Source: Pyrenophora tritici-repentis | Taxonomy: Eukaryota > Ascomycota > Dothideomycetes > Pleosporales > Pleosporaceae | Direction of reading: 5' to 3' | NCBI RefSeq assembly: GCF_003171515.1 | Contig: NC_089391.1 | Coordinates: 682,001-746,000, forward strand | Length of the DNA stretch: 64,000 nt | In this document: piece after piece, positions 63,471-64,000 of the stretch | How positions within the stretch are numbered: position 1 is the first letter of the stretch | Layout of the letters: every line of letters starts with the position of its first letter | Translations under genes and position numbers: made by a program | Notes under the pieces: generated by a model | What the model was told of the DNA's origin: nothing | What the model saw: only the letters and a program-made list of their open reading frames with translations | The model's database searches: none

Positions 63471-63825
63471 TAGTTCATCACGTTTGAGTACTATGCTCTG
63501 GTATAATTCTGAGTCACAGACTATTCAACCCTTTCCACTCTCGAAGATACCCAAAGAATAGCGTGGCCCGCGGCAGAAGACGCTCAAAAACATTTTTTGA
63601 TATGATTCTGAGGGGTGTTCAGATACGTATTGCTCCGCTCCTGCCATATGCATAAGAATGCTCGGTGGTTGTTGTCATGTAGTAATACAACACCTATTGA
63701 AACAAGGTCCCTCTAGTAGTATAGTAGTATGACTACTATGGACAACCGAGTGGGAGGAGGGACAAGGCGGGGTGGCTACAACGTATTGTATTGACTATCC
63801 TGTGTTGTATCCTTTTCTCTCTCTA

Positions 63826-63928
63826 TTGTGGCGGGTGCCATTGCCCACCGGGCAGTGCCTACCACAACAGGATATCATGTGACCCCTAAGAACCTTCCAC
63901 CCTGGACTGAACCTAGATATTCTCAACA
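63826..63928 (-). repeat. LTR-F fragment, inverted
   Basis: GGGTGCCATTGCCCACCGGG to AGATATTCTCAACA is the inverted counterpart of 49096-49190. The sequence before it does not match the rest of LTR-F. Confidence 0.7.
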
Positions 63929-64000
63929 ACACCTTATATTCTCTACTTCGCTCTAGTTAAAGAGTTTATTTTATGAAAATCAATAACGTCACATACAGAT

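Noticed and set aside
1..64000. Starship-type giant mobile element with a DUF3435 tyrosine-recombinase captain
   Set aside because: No captain-like frame or R-H-R-Y motif set was seen in the window; cargo-like genes alone are not enough.

Overview
The window looks like a transposon-rich accessory or subtelomere-like region of a filamentous ascomycete, most likely a dothideomycete of the Pleosporales type. The evidence is short 45-70 bp spliceosomal introns (GTATGT/GTAAGT, CTAAC, YAG), fungal Copia, Gypsy-chromovirus, Tad-LINE, hAT and Fot1/pogo families, and transposase stops that are almost all TAG/TAA, as expected after C-to-T (RIP-like) mutation. No bacterial operon, CRISPR array, rRNA or clear tRNA gene was seen.

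Layout. 1-4562: decayed Copia on the minus strand, running off the left edge. 4.6-6.6 kb: LINE, LTR and MITE fragments. 6.6-10.5 kb: two divergent intron-containing genes for PLP enzymes, an ACT-less threonine dehydratase and an O-acetylhomoserine-sulfhydrylase-like enzyme, with a 9-bp minisatellite between them. 10.7-15.3 kb: orphan LTR/PBS, stop-riddled hAT and a Copia fragment. 15.3-20.7 kb: complete but frameshifted Gypsy chromovirus. 20.9-28.4 kb: ABC-transporter fragment, then one DUF4470/MYND-family gene broken up by nested insertions (hAT MITE carrying a Copia, a second MITE, a Gypsy solo LTR carrying a TA-MITE, and another solo LTR). 28.4-36.3 kb: cyclin gene, MITEs, Fot1 remnant and a PD-(D/E)XK-like gene. 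36.7-39.5 kb: solo LTR and a segment that appears inverted between two identical MITEs. 40-43 kb: divergent JmjC and HMG-box genes. 45-49.4 kb: small genes, MITEs and several solo LTRs with target duplications. 49.4-55.1 kb: young full-length Copia (identical LTRs) inside a Gypsy solo LTR. 55.1-64 kb: Fot1 remnant, small membrane and coiled-coil genes, C2H2 pseudogene, F-box gene and more LTR fragments.

How it fits together. The apparently intact host-like genes are the two PLP enzymes, cyclin, PD-(D/E)XK protein, JmjC, HMG-box, a small coiled-coil protein, the membrane protein, a basic coiled-coil protein and the F-box protein. They sit as islands between repeats. The two divergent pairs (threonine dehydratase/sulfhydrylase and JmjC/HMG) are the best candidates for functional modules. 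The clearest new structural observations are the DUF4470 gene whose reading frame is recovered at every insertion junction, the MITE-to-MITE inversion shown by swapped target duplications, and a young Copia whose gag and pol are in one frame separated by a single UGA.
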